Below are positions 1-7,186 of a DNA stretch of 25,945 nt, piece after piece. The position numbers and the translations under genes were made by a program. The stretch lies in contig JAIPEV010000154.1 of assembly GCA_021736965.1 (NCBI GenBank), forward strand, positions 1 through 25,945, given 5' to 3'. Source of the stretch: Halanaerobiales bacterium. GTDB lineage: Bacteria > Bacillota > Halanaerobiia > Halanaerobiales > M55B127. Below the pieces are notes generated by a model. The model was not told the origin of the DNA, made no database searches, and saw nothing but the letters and a program-made list of their open reading frames with translations. Within the stretch, counting starts at the first letter, position 1, and each line of letters opens with the position of its first letter.

Positions 1-689
1 ACGACTTCTGGATATTTACCTTCTTTTTGTTTGATTTCCTTGGCGATTTCATCGCCAAGTGTTTCCACACCTTTAATCCCATAAGGTGAATATAAAGACG
101 CGTTAAAGTATCCTGTATGCTCGAGTAACTCTAAGAATTTAAAAAAGAGTTCAGGACCAACCGATAACTGTAAGACTTCAGCACCATAAGCTTCACACTT
201 ACGTGCTTTTTCTAATATCTCTGGTTGACTAACATTTTTAGAATCAAAACATTCTTGAACGATGATACATTTAAGGCCAACTTTGGCAGCTAATGCTGCG
301 ACAGCTGCGCCGTAGTTACCACTTGTTGCGGCAATAACGCCTTTGTAGCCTTGTTTTTTAGCTTGGTAGATGGCAAGCGCTGCGCGTCTTGCCTTGTATG
401 ACCCACTTAAGTTAGCCGCTTCATCTTTTAAGAAGATGCGTGCCCCGTAGCCTAATTTTGCATATTTTCTAGCATAGTTGGTAATATTCTTTAGTTCAAC
501 TAAAGGTGTGTTACCAACCATATTCTTAAGTTGAAAGTCTCTTACTGTTTCTAGGTCTAAATCAAAATCATTCATTAATTTTTCATAATCAAACCCAATA
601 CCATCTAGTTCGTATTTAGAATAATCAATGCCAACTGATTTTTTCATAATCTCATTTTTACGTGACATAATCTGTTCAAATTTAGTCAT
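1..689 (-). CDS. ortB: 2-amino-4-oxopentanoate thiolase, beta subunit OrtB (partial, N-terminal part)
   Basis: This is the PLP-dependent subunit of the thiolase that splits 2-amino-4-ketopentanoate with CoA into D-alanine and acetyl-CoA in ornithine fermentation. It reads from ATG at 689-687 off the left edge, giving 229 codons of a protein that is usually about 470 residues. The fold-type II PLP signature is visible: the lysine motif LSGSYKARR around residue 99 and a phosphate loop TSGNYGAA about 25 residues later. The start overlaps the end of ortA by 8 bases, and the order ord-ortA-ortB matches the known clostridial pathway. The pathway and subunit roles are known from the family; the assignment rests on these motifs plus context. 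The C-terminal half lies outside the window. The genes for ornithine aminomutase (oraS, oraE) would be expected beyond the left edge. Confidence 0.88.
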   Translation of the reverse strand, partial: MTKFEQIMSRKNEIMKKSVGIDYSKYELDGIGFDYEKLMNDFDLDLETVRDFQLKNMVGNTPLVELKNITNYARKYAKLGYGARIFLKDEAANLSGSYKARRAALAIYQAKKQGYKGVIAATSGNYGAAVAALAAKVGLKCIIVQECFDSKNVSQPEILEKARKCEAYGAEVLQLSVGPELFFKFLELLEHTGYFNASLYSPYGIKGVETLGDEIAKEIKQKEGKYPEV

Positions 690-984
690 TAAGATCACCT
701 TCTAAATCAGCTTTGATAATATTTCTTATGGTGAGGATTTCTGGGACAAAGTCCCCGAAATTATGTTTGTATCTTGGATTTGCTTCTTTAAGTCTGCCTT
801 TTAAGATGCGACCATGGATTGTTTTAATTTCAACAATATCAAAAAGATCAGCATCTTTTAAAAGATAGCCCTTTGCCCACATTTTAAGACGTGTTTCTTT
901 TGTATCTTCAGGCAAGTTCGGACTTCTTTCTTCTGGGGTTAATAATGTTTTTCTTATTCTGACAAAGGTTCCTTTATCAATCAT
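682..984 (-). CDS. ortA: 2-amino-4-oxopentanoate thiolase, alpha subunit OrtA
   Basis: Small 100-residue subunit that partners OrtB in thiolytic cleavage of 2-amino-4-ketopentanoate. The length is typical of OrtA. The N-terminus (MIDKGTFVRIRKTLLTPEER) and the following acidic and basic stretch fit the family as I remember it; no catalytic motif is known to me. The start is ATG at 984-982 with a strong AGGAGG site about seven bases upstream, inside the 31-base gap after ord. The end overlaps ortB by 8 bases, so the two subunits are probably translationally coupled, as suits a heteromer. The context on both sides makes the assignment firm. Confidence 0.88.
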   Translation of the reverse strand: MIDKGTFVRIRKTLLTPEERSPNLPEDTKETRLKMWAKGYLLKDADLFDIVEIKTIHGRILKGRLKEANPRYKHNFGDFVPEILTIRNIIKADLEGDLND

Positions 985-1015
985 GTTATTTCCTCCTATA
1001 GTTAGTATAGGTTAA

Positions 1016-2062
1016 TTAGTTATCTAATAAGTCTCTCATATCTCCTAAGATTGCTCTTGGGACTGGGAGGTCTAACATTGTTTTTAGACCTGGTTTAGCA
1101 TTTAATACATGTGGAATCATATTCACACACATTGCGATGGTTCCGATCCCACCATCTATTTCAGGTGTGATGGCCATATTTACATTAGGTGTTCCTTTAA
1201 GTCTAATATAATCACCCGTGTTTGTCCCTTCAAGTTCAGGTTCGATTTGTTGGGGGTGTTTCATTGTGATGAACTCTTTTCCGTATGCCTCACCTTGAGC
1301 TGTCATATTAACCCCAGCAACATTACCTTTTTTCGCAAAACCATATGGGCTTTTGCGATCAACATTTGTGATGATTGGTTTCATTTGTTGTTTGAAGCCG
1401 TCAAGTGGGATACCTAAAGCATCACTAATCATCATCACACTTTCTTTAAAGCCTACATGACCAGCAAGGGTATCATTCTTAACGCCATCATCAAACTCTT
1501 GTTTGGTGATACCAACACCTTGTTCTTCCATAACAGCTGGCCCAAATGGACTTAGACTGTTTACTCTTTCAGCTTCTATATGGCTAACATCTTTCATTGC
1601 ACCACTTAAGGCAACAACTAATAAATCCATGATAAATCCTGGATTTATTCCTGTCCCTAAAACAGTAACACCATTTTCTTTGGTAATCTTATCTAGTTTT
1701 TCAGTTAGTTCAGGTTCCTGTGCCTTAGGATATGCCATTTCTTCTGCAGTAGAAATAACATTAATTCCTTGTTTTAATATTTTCTCCATTTTCGGATACG
1801 CTTTTTTAGTAAAACTATCAGTCGCAAGTAATACCAAATCACAAGTCTCTTTATTCAAAAGAGAATCAATGTCAGAAGTAATGGTGACATTGTCTTTATT
1901 TTCATACGCTTTACCAAGTACAGTAAAGATATCCTTATTAACTATTTCTTTGTTCAAATCACAGACACCTGTAATTTCTACACCTTTTTTCTCCAGAAGC
2001 ATTTCTGCCATGCCTTTTCCCATAGCACCAAAGCCCCAAATAACAATCTTTATTTTTTCCAT
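1016..2062 (-). CDS. ord: 2,4-diaminopentanoate dehydrogenase Ord
   Basis: Oxidative deamination of 2,4-diaminopentanoate to 2-amino-4-ketopentanoate with NAD(P)+, the step just before OrtAB in ornithine degradation; cytoplasmic. The 348 residues open with a Rossmann dinucleotide loop, VIWGFGAMGKGMAE (residues 7-20), as in dihydrodipicolinate-reductase-like dehydrogenases, followed by an acidic residue (VCDLN) near the end of the second strand. A second conserved stretch reads VLGTGINPGFIMDL around residues 134-147. The length is normal. ATG at 2062 has a GAAGG site upstream and a promoter-like TATAAT just beyond. It is the first gene of ord-ortA-ortB and is separated from the polysaccharide genes by a terminator. 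Confidence 0.9.
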   Translation of the reverse strand: MEKIKIVIWGFGAMGKGMAEMLLEKKGVEITGVCDLNKEIVNKDIFTVLGKAYENKDNVTITSDIDSLLNKETCDLVLLATDSFTKKAYPKMEKILKQGINVISTAEEMAYPKAQEPELTEKLDKITKENGVTVLGTGINPGFIMDLLVVALSGAMKDVSHIEAERVNSLSPFGPAVMEEQGVGITKQEFDDGVKNDTLAGHVGFKESVMMISDALGIPLDGFKQQMKPIITNVDRKSPYGFAKKGNVAGVNMTAQGEAYGKEFITMKHPQQIEPELEGTNTGDYIRLKGTPNVNMAITPEIDGGIGTIAMCVNMIPHVLNAKPGLKTMLDLPVPRAILGDMRDLLDN

Positions 2063-2084
2063 TATTATGACCTTCTTTCGTTTT

Positions 2085-2113
2085 ATTATACTATATTATA
2101 TATTAACATAAAA
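2085..2113 (-). promoter_or_regulatory. candidate promoter of ord-ortA-ortB
   Basis: A perfect TATAAT lies at 2085-2090 on the minus strand, about 23 bases before the ord start. Seventeen bases upstream is TTTTAT (2108-2113), a weak -35 match. A second TATAAT lies at 2095-2100. The position, directly after the terminator at about 2139-2168 and before the first gene of the ornithine operon, supports a promoter. Which -10 is used cannot be decided by eye. Confidence 0.5.
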
Positions 2114-2138
2114 ACGCTTACAGATAAAATAGAATATT

Positions 2139-2168
2139 AAAAAAAGGAGCATCATCTAGATGTTCCTT
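2139..2168 (-). terminator. Rho-independent terminator at the end of the polysaccharide locus
   Basis: Read on the minus strand, a ten-pair stem (AAGGAACATC / GATGCTCCTT, one A-C mismatch) with a five-base loop is followed at once by a run of seven T. It follows the last polysaccharide gene (stop at 2520) by about 350 bases and precedes the ord promoter. The T run is on the minus side only, so it acts in the direction of all the genes here. Confidence 0.7.
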
Positions 2169-2363
2169 CAGTATTAAGTAATTTTCTAAGATTTTGTTAT
2201 CAAAAACAGACTTCGAGATATTAATCGTTGTCTAATTCCATATTACTACCATTGAATTTTATTATTTGCATCAAAGCCTCTGGAATGTATATATCTTTAA
2301 GCAACTTGATACTTACTCAAAAATGACATCTACTAATGAACTTTAGATCTTATTTAAACCGAG

Positions 2364-2404
2364 CAAAAATTGATATTTATCAAAATTTTTGATATCAATT
2401 GTTC
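2364..2404. repeat. nested inverted repeats
   Basis: AATTGATAT at 2368-2376 is matched exactly in inverted form by ATATCAATT at 2392-2400. Inside and overlapping it, ATCAAAA (2379-2385) pairs with TTTTGAT (2387-2393) around a single T. The two hairpins use overlapping bases, so they would exclude each other. The stems contain mostly A and T and are weak. On the minus strand the outer stem is followed by TTTTTG, so it could act as a poor terminator. Confidence 0.55.
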
Positions 2405-2418
2405 GTGAGAAATAGTCA

Positions 2419-2432
2419 TCAATTATAATTGA
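2419..2432. repeat. 14-bp perfect palindrome
   Basis: TCAATTATAATTGA is its own reverse complement. It lies 90 bases downstream of the second formyltransferase and 20 bases from the nested inverted repeats. It could be an operator-like site for a dimeric protein, or chance in A+T-rich DNA. Nothing else supports a function. Confidence 0.35.
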
Positions 2433-2519
2433 CTCTCTTCTACTAAAATATCTCTTGCTAAGATTAATGCTTAACCAAGATATTCGAAACTATATTGTAA
2501 ATTATCAATTGGGGAATAC

Positions 2520-3278
2520 TTACTTAACACCATTAAAAATTCTGTTTTTGAGATAAGTAAAAATATCGGGATGAGACCATAAGCGTGACTTGTGATTAAC
2601 AATAATTGTCTTTAGTTTACCTGATTTATAGTCCAAAACAGCTTGTGTCATCATTTTTATGCCAATATAAATTTGATGTACTGGATATGTGGAAAAGTTA
2701 TCTTTCTTAGAGATACTAGTTGTATTTTGATAAACTATGTCTCCAGTGTCAATACCTGGGTCAACTATATGAACTGTCGTTCCAAAATTTTCTATATCAT
2801 TATTGACTAATGCCCAATATCCACCATGTACTCCCCTATATTTTGGAGTGATTCCCATATGAGTATTTAAAAATAAAGCATTTGTAGAATTCAAAATATT
2901 CTTGGAAATAATTCTTGTTCCATTAACTATAATTATATCTGGTTTTAACGATTTGATTAAACTTTTTACTTTCTTTGAGTTAACACTTTTCACTCGAATA
3001 ATCTTTGACTTATCCATATCGGAGTGGTCCAAATTATACGATTTTTCTAACTTTAAAATTTTTTTCTTAGAAAATCTATACAAAATTTTGCTGTAATAAA
3101 TAAATAAAACTTGTCCAACTACTTTCAGTATCCCCATTTTCTTAATTCTTCTTCTTAAAAATTTTATCTTGTTCGGACTATCCTCTATTAAAACTTTTTG
3201 AATTTCTATATTCCTACTTAATCCGTTGAACATATATTTTGATGATACACCTTGTCCTGCTAGCATAATTACCTTCAC
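2520..3278 (-). CDS. formyltransferase-family protein coupled to a polysaccharide deacetylase
   Basis: Predicted transfer of a formyl group, probably from 10-formyltetrahydrofolate, to an amino sugar; cytoplasmic. In 252 residues the formyltransferase core shows the triad Asn138, His140 (LNTHMGITPKYRG) and Asp177 (GTTVHIVDPGIDTGDIV), with His-to-Asp spacing like that of glycinamide ribonucleotide formyltransferase. A basic helical insert (about residues 38-80) follows the first strand. It ends in a conserved-looking SRLWSHPDIF tail and lacks the C-terminal domain of methionyl-tRNA formyltransferase. I keep the GTG at 3278 because it completes the first strand (KVIMLAGQG) and has AAGGAG upstream; ATG at 3266 is an alternative. 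It overlaps the deacetylase stop by four bases (GTGA). The substrate is unknown. Last gene before the terminator. Confidence 0.75.
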   Translation of the reverse strand: MKVIMLAGQGVSSKYMFNGLSRNIEIQKVLIEDSPNKIKFLRRRIKKMGILKVVGQVLFIYYSKILYRFSKKKILKLEKSYNLDHSDMDKSKIIRVKSVNSKKVKSLIKSLKPDIIIVNGTRIISKNILNSTNALFLNTHMGITPKYRGVHGGYWALVNNDIENFGTTVHIVDPGIDTGDIVYQNTTSISKKDNFSTYPVHQIYIGIKMMTQAVLDYKSGKLKTIIVNHKSRLWSHPDIFTYLKNRIFNGVK

Positions 3279-4234
3279 TTTAAATATCGCTCCTTAACTA
3301 TCTCCATCATATTTACACTTTCAAATCCATATTTCTCTTTTAAAAATAAATAATGTTTCAATATTTTGTTTAAAAACTGTAGGTTATTCTTTGTATAGGT
3401 ACCAAAATTGTGCGGATGCCACCATAAGTGAAATATTCGATTGTTTTTCGCTGCGTATGACATTGATTTCTTTATTCTTCGTAATCTGATAAAATCTATA
3501 AAGCTAAATTTTTTAATATAAGGTGCCAATAATCGACTTGATTTTATATTAAGTACTTTATTTGATTTTTTCAATTGATAGGTGTTGGTCCCAGATAGAC
3601 TTATATATCGATCTAAAAACCTTAAAAATCTTACCAATAAATTGCTTTTGTTTTCGGTTGTAGCTCTATAAATCCAACTATCTTCATTTCCTCTATAAGA
3701 GTAAATTCCATGTTTTTCAAGAATACTAACATACTCTTGATTAATCTGATTTCTAGGAAAAATTATAGAATTAATTTCAATATCCTCAAGATTACAAATT
3801 TCATTAAACTTAAGTAAATCCATTTCAAAATCAACGACTGATTGTCCCTTTTCAAGGCAATAATAATGTGAAAACGTGTGTGAAGCAATCTCTTGAAATG
3901 GAGTCCTTTGTATTAATTTTATCTTCTCATGAGCAAAATGATAAACATCACTCAACGATTCCGAGAGTATATAATCATATGGGTTCAATTTTAGATTTGT
4001 GTAAATGTGGGTGTTTTGCGGCAAGTTCATCTTTAAACTATCCTGGTTTTTATAAAGTAAAAATCCTACAACTCCCCATGTAGCATGAATACCATATTCC
4101 GAAAAGATACTGAGTAATTGGTCAATAACTGTATCCACATTTCTTAGATTATCTTCATAATCCTCAATTCCAACATGGTCCCGTATACCCCAATATTTTT
4201 CAAAATCTAAAGATATTATAAATTTGCCTGTCAT
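3275..4234 (-). CDS. NodB-type polysaccharide (sugar) deacetylase
   Basis: A carbohydrate esterase family 4-like hydrolase expected to remove an N-acyl group from a sugar with a bound metal. Numbered from the chosen start: motif 1 is SLDFEKYW (Asp10), motif 2 is ASHTFSH (His119 and His123, metal ligands), a motif 3-like IIFPRNQ lies near 157-163, and a C-terminal WWHPHNFG near 271-278 supplies the late histidine. There is no signal peptide or membrane segment, so it should act in the cytoplasm on a nucleotide- or lipid-linked sugar, unlike secreted chitin or peptidoglycan deacetylases. Upstream in-frame starts exist at 4246 (ATG) and 4252 (TTG), but 4234 sits just before the first strand and has AGAGG upstream; the start is uncertain. 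Translationally coupled to the formyltransferase. Confidence 0.78.
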   Translation of the reverse strand: MTGKFIISLDFEKYWGIRDHVGIEDYEDNLRNVDTVIDQLLSIFSEYGIHATWGVVGFLLYKNQDSLKMNLPQNTHIYTNLKLNPYDYILSESLSDVYHFAHEKIKLIQRTPFQEIASHTFSHYYCLEKGQSVVDFEMDLLKFNEICNLEDIEINSIIFPRNQINQEYVSILEKHGIYSYRGNEDSWIYRATTENKSNLLVRFLRFLDRYISLSGTNTYQLKKSNKVLNIKSSRLLAPYIKKFSFIDFIRLRRIKKSMSYAAKNNRIFHLWWHPHNFGTYTKNNLQFLNKILKHYLFLKEKYGFESVNMMEIVKERYLK

Positions 4235-4338
4235 TACCTCTGTCATCTCCAATCTATTCTTTATGGTAAATGTAAGTCTATTTTAAATTAATTATTTCTT
4301 AAAAATTAAATTAATGTAAAAGAACTTTATTAATATAC

Positions 4339-4368
4339 TTTATAGAGTGACTACTTATATACTACCAA
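4339..4368 (-). promoter_or_regulatory. candidate promoter of the deacetylase-formyltransferase pair
   Basis: TTGGTA (4363-4368) and TATAAA (4339-4344) are 18 bases apart on the minus strand, about 105 bases before the deacetylase. The 190-base gap behind rmlB shows no good terminator, so read-through from rmlB is also possible. Confidence 0.4.
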
Positions 4369-4425
4369 ACTTCAATTCTCTTTCCATTAAAATCAGAAAA
4401 GAGTCTTCTTCACATCTATTGATAC

Positions 4426-5475
4426 TTATTTATACATCCTCAAATAGAAATTCTTATAATCACCTGATACAACATTTTCAATCCATTTAGAATTGTCTAG
4501 ATACCATTGAATAGTTTCTTCAACTCCCTCAGCAAATGTATATGATGGTTTCCACGAAAGTTCCTTACTAATTTTAGTATTATCAATCGCATATCTTCTA
4601 TCATGACCTGGCCTATCTTTTACATACTTGATTAAATTTTCTGACTTACCTAGAGTTTTAATAATTAATCTGACAATTTCAATATTAGCTTTTTCGTTAT
4701 TTCCTCCAATATTGTATATTTCACCATCTTGACCTTTATGCAAAACAGCATTGATTGCTTCACAGTGATCTTTCACATGAAGCCAATCTCTTATTTGCAT
4801 ACCGTCACCATACACTGGTAAATTTTCATCATTTAAGCAATTATTAATCATTAAAGGTATCAATTTTTCTGGAAATTGATACGGACCATAATTATTACTG
4901 CATCTTGTAATATTAATCGGTAATCCAAATGTTCTATTATATGCCCTAACGATTAAGTCTGCAGAGGCTTTTGAAGCAGAATAAGGACTATTTGGTTTCA
5001 AAGGCATAGTTTCTACAAACATCCCCTCTTTACCTAGTGCTCCATAAACCTCATCAGTAGAAACTTGTAGGAACTTGACTCCATCGTTATATTCGGTACT
5101 ATACTTGTCATCAGGATATATCTTCCAGTGGTTTTTTGCTGCTTCTAATAATACTTGAGTGCCTATTACATTTGTTGTTAAAAATACTTCAGGTTCTTCG
5201 ATGCTTCTATCAACGTGAGATTCGGCTGCAAAGTTAACAACATACTTGAAGTTATACTTATCAAATAACTTGTTTATAAGTTTACGATTTCTAATGTCGG
5301 CTTTTATAAAAGTATATCTATTATAATTCTGTATTTCTGCTAAATTTTCTAAATTTCCTGCATAAGTCAAATTATCAACATTAACAATCTGATAGTCATT
5401 AAATTTTTTCAACATTAACTTAATATAATTACTACCTATAAATCCAGCACCACCCGTAACCAAAACTGTTTTCAT
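4426..5475 (-). CDS. rmlB: dTDP-glucose 4,6-dehydratase RmlB
   Basis: Converts dTDP-glucose to dTDP-4-keto-6-deoxyglucose with a tightly bound NAD+. It is the branch point for all dTDP-dideoxy sugars of this locus. Extended SDR with GGAGFIGS at the N-terminus, the active-site triplet in STDEVYG, and catalytic YSASK. RCSNNYGPYQFPEKLIP and GDGMQIRDWLHV are hallmark stretches of RmlB. At 349 residues the length is normal. I choose ATG at 5475, five bases after a GAGAGG site; ATG at 5478 and 5493 are in frame but worse placed or add residues before the first strand. It begins two bases after the GNAT stop. It is last in the vioF-to-rmlB operon although it acts second. Confidence 0.95.
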   Translation of the reverse strand: MKTVLVTGGAGFIGSNYIKLMLKKFNDYQIVNVDNLTYAGNLENLAEIQNYNRYTFIKADIRNRKLINKLFDKYNFKYVVNFAAESHVDRSIEEPEVFLTTNVIGTQVLLEAAKNHWKIYPDDKYSTEYNDGVKFLQVSTDEVYGALGKEGMFVETMPLKPNSPYSASKASADLIVRAYNRTFGLPINITRCSNNYGPYQFPEKLIPLMINNCLNDENLPVYGDGMQIRDWLHVKDHCEAINAVLHKGQDGEIYNIGGNNEKANIEIVRLIIKTLGKSENLIKYVKDRPGHDRRYAIDNTKISKELSWKPSYTFAEGVEETIQWYLDNSKWIENVVSGDYKNFYLRMYK

Positions 5476-5477
5476 CA

Positions 5478-6014
5478 TTACCTCTCCATCCATGAATTTT
5501 TTAAAATTGACATTACTACAACATCATAGAAATTATTATCGTACTTATAGCTTTGTCTAAGAGTGCCTTCATAAACAAACCCAGCATTTCGGTAGGATTT
5601 TATTGCTCCAACATTTTCCTCCAAGACCTTCAAATAAACTCTATTTAATGGTGTATGATTAAAAGTATATTCTAAAATTAACTCTGCGGCAATTCTCCCA
5701 TAGCCTTTACCTCGATAATTATTTTCTCCAATAAAAATTCCAAACTCACCTTTTTTATTGCTATTATCAATATTCTTTATAAATACAGTTCCAAAATCCA
5801 CTTTTTCGTCTGATTTGAATATAATGAACTGGATACAATGCCCTTTTTCAACTTTGTTTTCAAGCCAACGTAAATGATCATCTTTTGTTATGTTATTACG
5901 TGTAAATAAATTTTGCCTTACATCCTTTGTGTTACGCCATTTTAGGATATTATCAGTATCTTGAATAGTGATTTCTCTTAAGCAAATATTTTTCTTACAT
6001 AAGTTTTTAATCAT
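5478..6014 (-). CDS. GNAT N-acetyltransferase, PseH-like (amino-sugar acetylation)
   Basis: Predicted acetyl-CoA-dependent acetylation of a nucleotide-linked amino sugar. Its 178 residues show the GNAT fold: an N-terminal LREI..D...WRN pattern like PseH and RimJ/RimL-type enzymes (residues 12-28), the acetyl-CoA loop RGKGYG at 101-106, and the conserved NxGAIKSYRNAGF segment near 154-167. The start overlaps the preceding aminotransferase by 8 bases, and rmlB follows two bases after its stop. This argues that it acetylates the product of that aminotransferase. The precise sugar is not decidable from sequence. Ribosomal-protein acetylation is possible from family membership alone but unlikely in this operon. 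Confidence 0.75.
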   Translation of the reverse strand: MIKNLCKKNICLREITIQDTDNILKWRNTKDVRQNLFTRNNITKDDHLRWLENKVEKGHCIQFIIFKSDEKVDFGTVFIKNIDNSNKKGEFGIFIGENNYRGKGYGRIAAELILEYTFNHTPLNRVYLKVLEENVGAIKSYRNAGFVYEGTLRQSYKYDNNFYDVVVMSILKNSWMER

Positions 6015-7146
6015 TGTAACTCACAAACTCAATAACTTGACTAATGATATACTGAACATCACTATAGGATAATTGTAAATGCATAGGGAGAGAAAGCACA
6101 TGATCGCTTATATATTCAGCATTTGGACAAGTACCTTTTGCATACTCATACATTCTATATTGTGTATTATCGGTGTAATGAACCCCAGCATAAATTTCTG
6201 ACTCATTTAGTGCTTTCATTAGACCATCTCTATTATCTACTATTATTTGAAACAAATGTCTAGAAGGTTCGGAATTTTTTGTTATTTCAACCAACCTTAC
6301 TTTATCTGACACCGAAGAAAACCCTCTAGAATACCATTCGGCGATTTGCCGTCTATATGAATTATCCTTATCAAGTTGCTTTAGTTGCACTAGTCCAATT
6401 GCTGCCATGATAGAATTCCCATGATATTTTTGTCCTACATATTCCACATCGTACTTCCATTTGTAATTACCACTAGAGTTGGTTCTGGCATAAGTATCTT
6501 TGTTAATCCCTAGCCATGTTTTCTTTCTAACAATTTCATCAAACTCATCTTCTTTAAAACAAATCATACCACTATCAGCAGTAGGCAGATTTTTCACAGC
6601 TTGAAAAGAATATACTACAACATCGGCTTCTCTTCCCGGAGTCTCTCCATCAATTCTAGTTCCAGCCATATGTGCAGCATCTAAAATAAGTTTAAGATTG
6701 TACTTATGACACAACTCAACGATTTGGTGATAGTTACCTGGATTCCCCCCCATGCCAACATATAAAATTGCTTTAGTTTTGTCGGTTATCTTATTTTCCA
6801 CATCTTTTGGACTCAAACAAAGTGTATCATCCACATCTGCAAAAATAGCTCTAAGATTCGCAAGTAAAATGGCATGATTTGATGAAACAAATGTTAAAGG
6901 TGTAGTAATAATTTCATCATCATCACTCCAGTTATATTTTTCTTTAAATATATCAAATGCTATATTTAGGCCGGATGTAGCAGAGTTTAAAAAATGAGCA
7001 TTTTTCAAACCTGTATATTCTTTCCAACTGTTTTCAAATTGAACTGTTTTAAATCCTAACCCAGTCCACCCTTTTTCCAAACATTCACGTATTTCTTCTA
7101 AGCATCCTTCGACATCAAACGTTGGAACAAATAATTGTATCGCCAT
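6007..7146 (-). CDS. DegT/DnrJ/EryC1/StrS-family sugar aminotransferase
   Basis: PLP enzyme expected to aminate a nucleotide-bound keto-sugar, with glutamate or glutamine as the usual donor. In 379 residues: LNSATSGLNIAF (phosphate-binding region, about 53-64), TTPLTFVSSNHA near 81-92, the ring-stacking LILDAAH with Asp156, and the Schiff-base lysine in YSFQAVKNLPTADSGM (Lys185). It is clearly divergent from the VioA-like enzyme at 8633-9751 (FHATKVFNTIEGG), so it should use a different substrate or carbon. ATG at 7146 has AGAGGAG upstream. It lies between rmlC and a GNAT. A 4-amino product of the RmlC epimer and a 3-amino sugar are both conceivable; no 3,4-ketoisomerase is visible. Confidence 0.82.
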   Translation of the reverse strand: MAIQLFVPTFDVEGCLEEIRECLEKGWTGLGFKTVQFENSWKEYTGLKNAHFLNSATSGLNIAFDIFKEKYNWSDDDEIITTPLTFVSSNHAILLANLRAIFADVDDTLCLSPKDVENKITDKTKAILYVGMGGNPGNYHQIVELCHKYNLKLILDAAHMAGTRIDGETPGREADVVVYSFQAVKNLPTADSGMICFKEDEFDEIVRKKTWLGINKDTYARTNSSGNYKWKYDVEYVGQKYHGNSIMAAIGLVQLKQLDKDNSYRRQIAEWYSRGFSSVSDKVRLVEITKNSEPSRHLFQIIVDNRDGLMKALNESEIYAGVHYTDNTQYRMYEYAKGTCPNAEYISDHVLSLPMHLQLSYSDVQYIISQVIEFVSYND

Positions 7147-7186
7147 ATGTATACTCCTCTCAAATAATTAATCAAATAATCTTATA

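Larger units (their letters stand above)
2169..2519. other. intergenic region with inverted repeats and possible decayed coding remnants
   Basis: No intact gene. Minus-strand translation gives short open stretches broken by stops and frame changes, such as DDYFSRTIDIKNFDKYQFL (near 2427-2371) and KDIYIPEALMQIIKF (near 2300-2256). They have a protein-like residue mix but no family I recognise. The segment also carries nested inverted repeats, listed separately. It may be the remains of a lost gene at the end of the polysaccharide locus, or simply a long A+T-rich leader or trailer. Low confidence on a coding past. Confidence 0.4.

Noticed and set aside
1109..2111. Plus-strand open frames of 102 and 202 codons opposite ord
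   Set aside because: They lie antisense to a well-conserved dehydrogenase, show no domain and have Cys/Ser/Phe-rich shadow composition.
2520..3278. Methionyl-tRNA formyltransferase (fmt)
   Set aside because: Lacks the C-terminal tRNA-binding domain, is too short at 252 residues, has a basic insert and is coupled to a deacetylase.
4378..4403. Stem CTCTTTCC / GAAAAGAG behind rmlB, considered as terminator
   Set aside because: The stem is imperfect and A+T-rich and no T run follows it on the minus strand.
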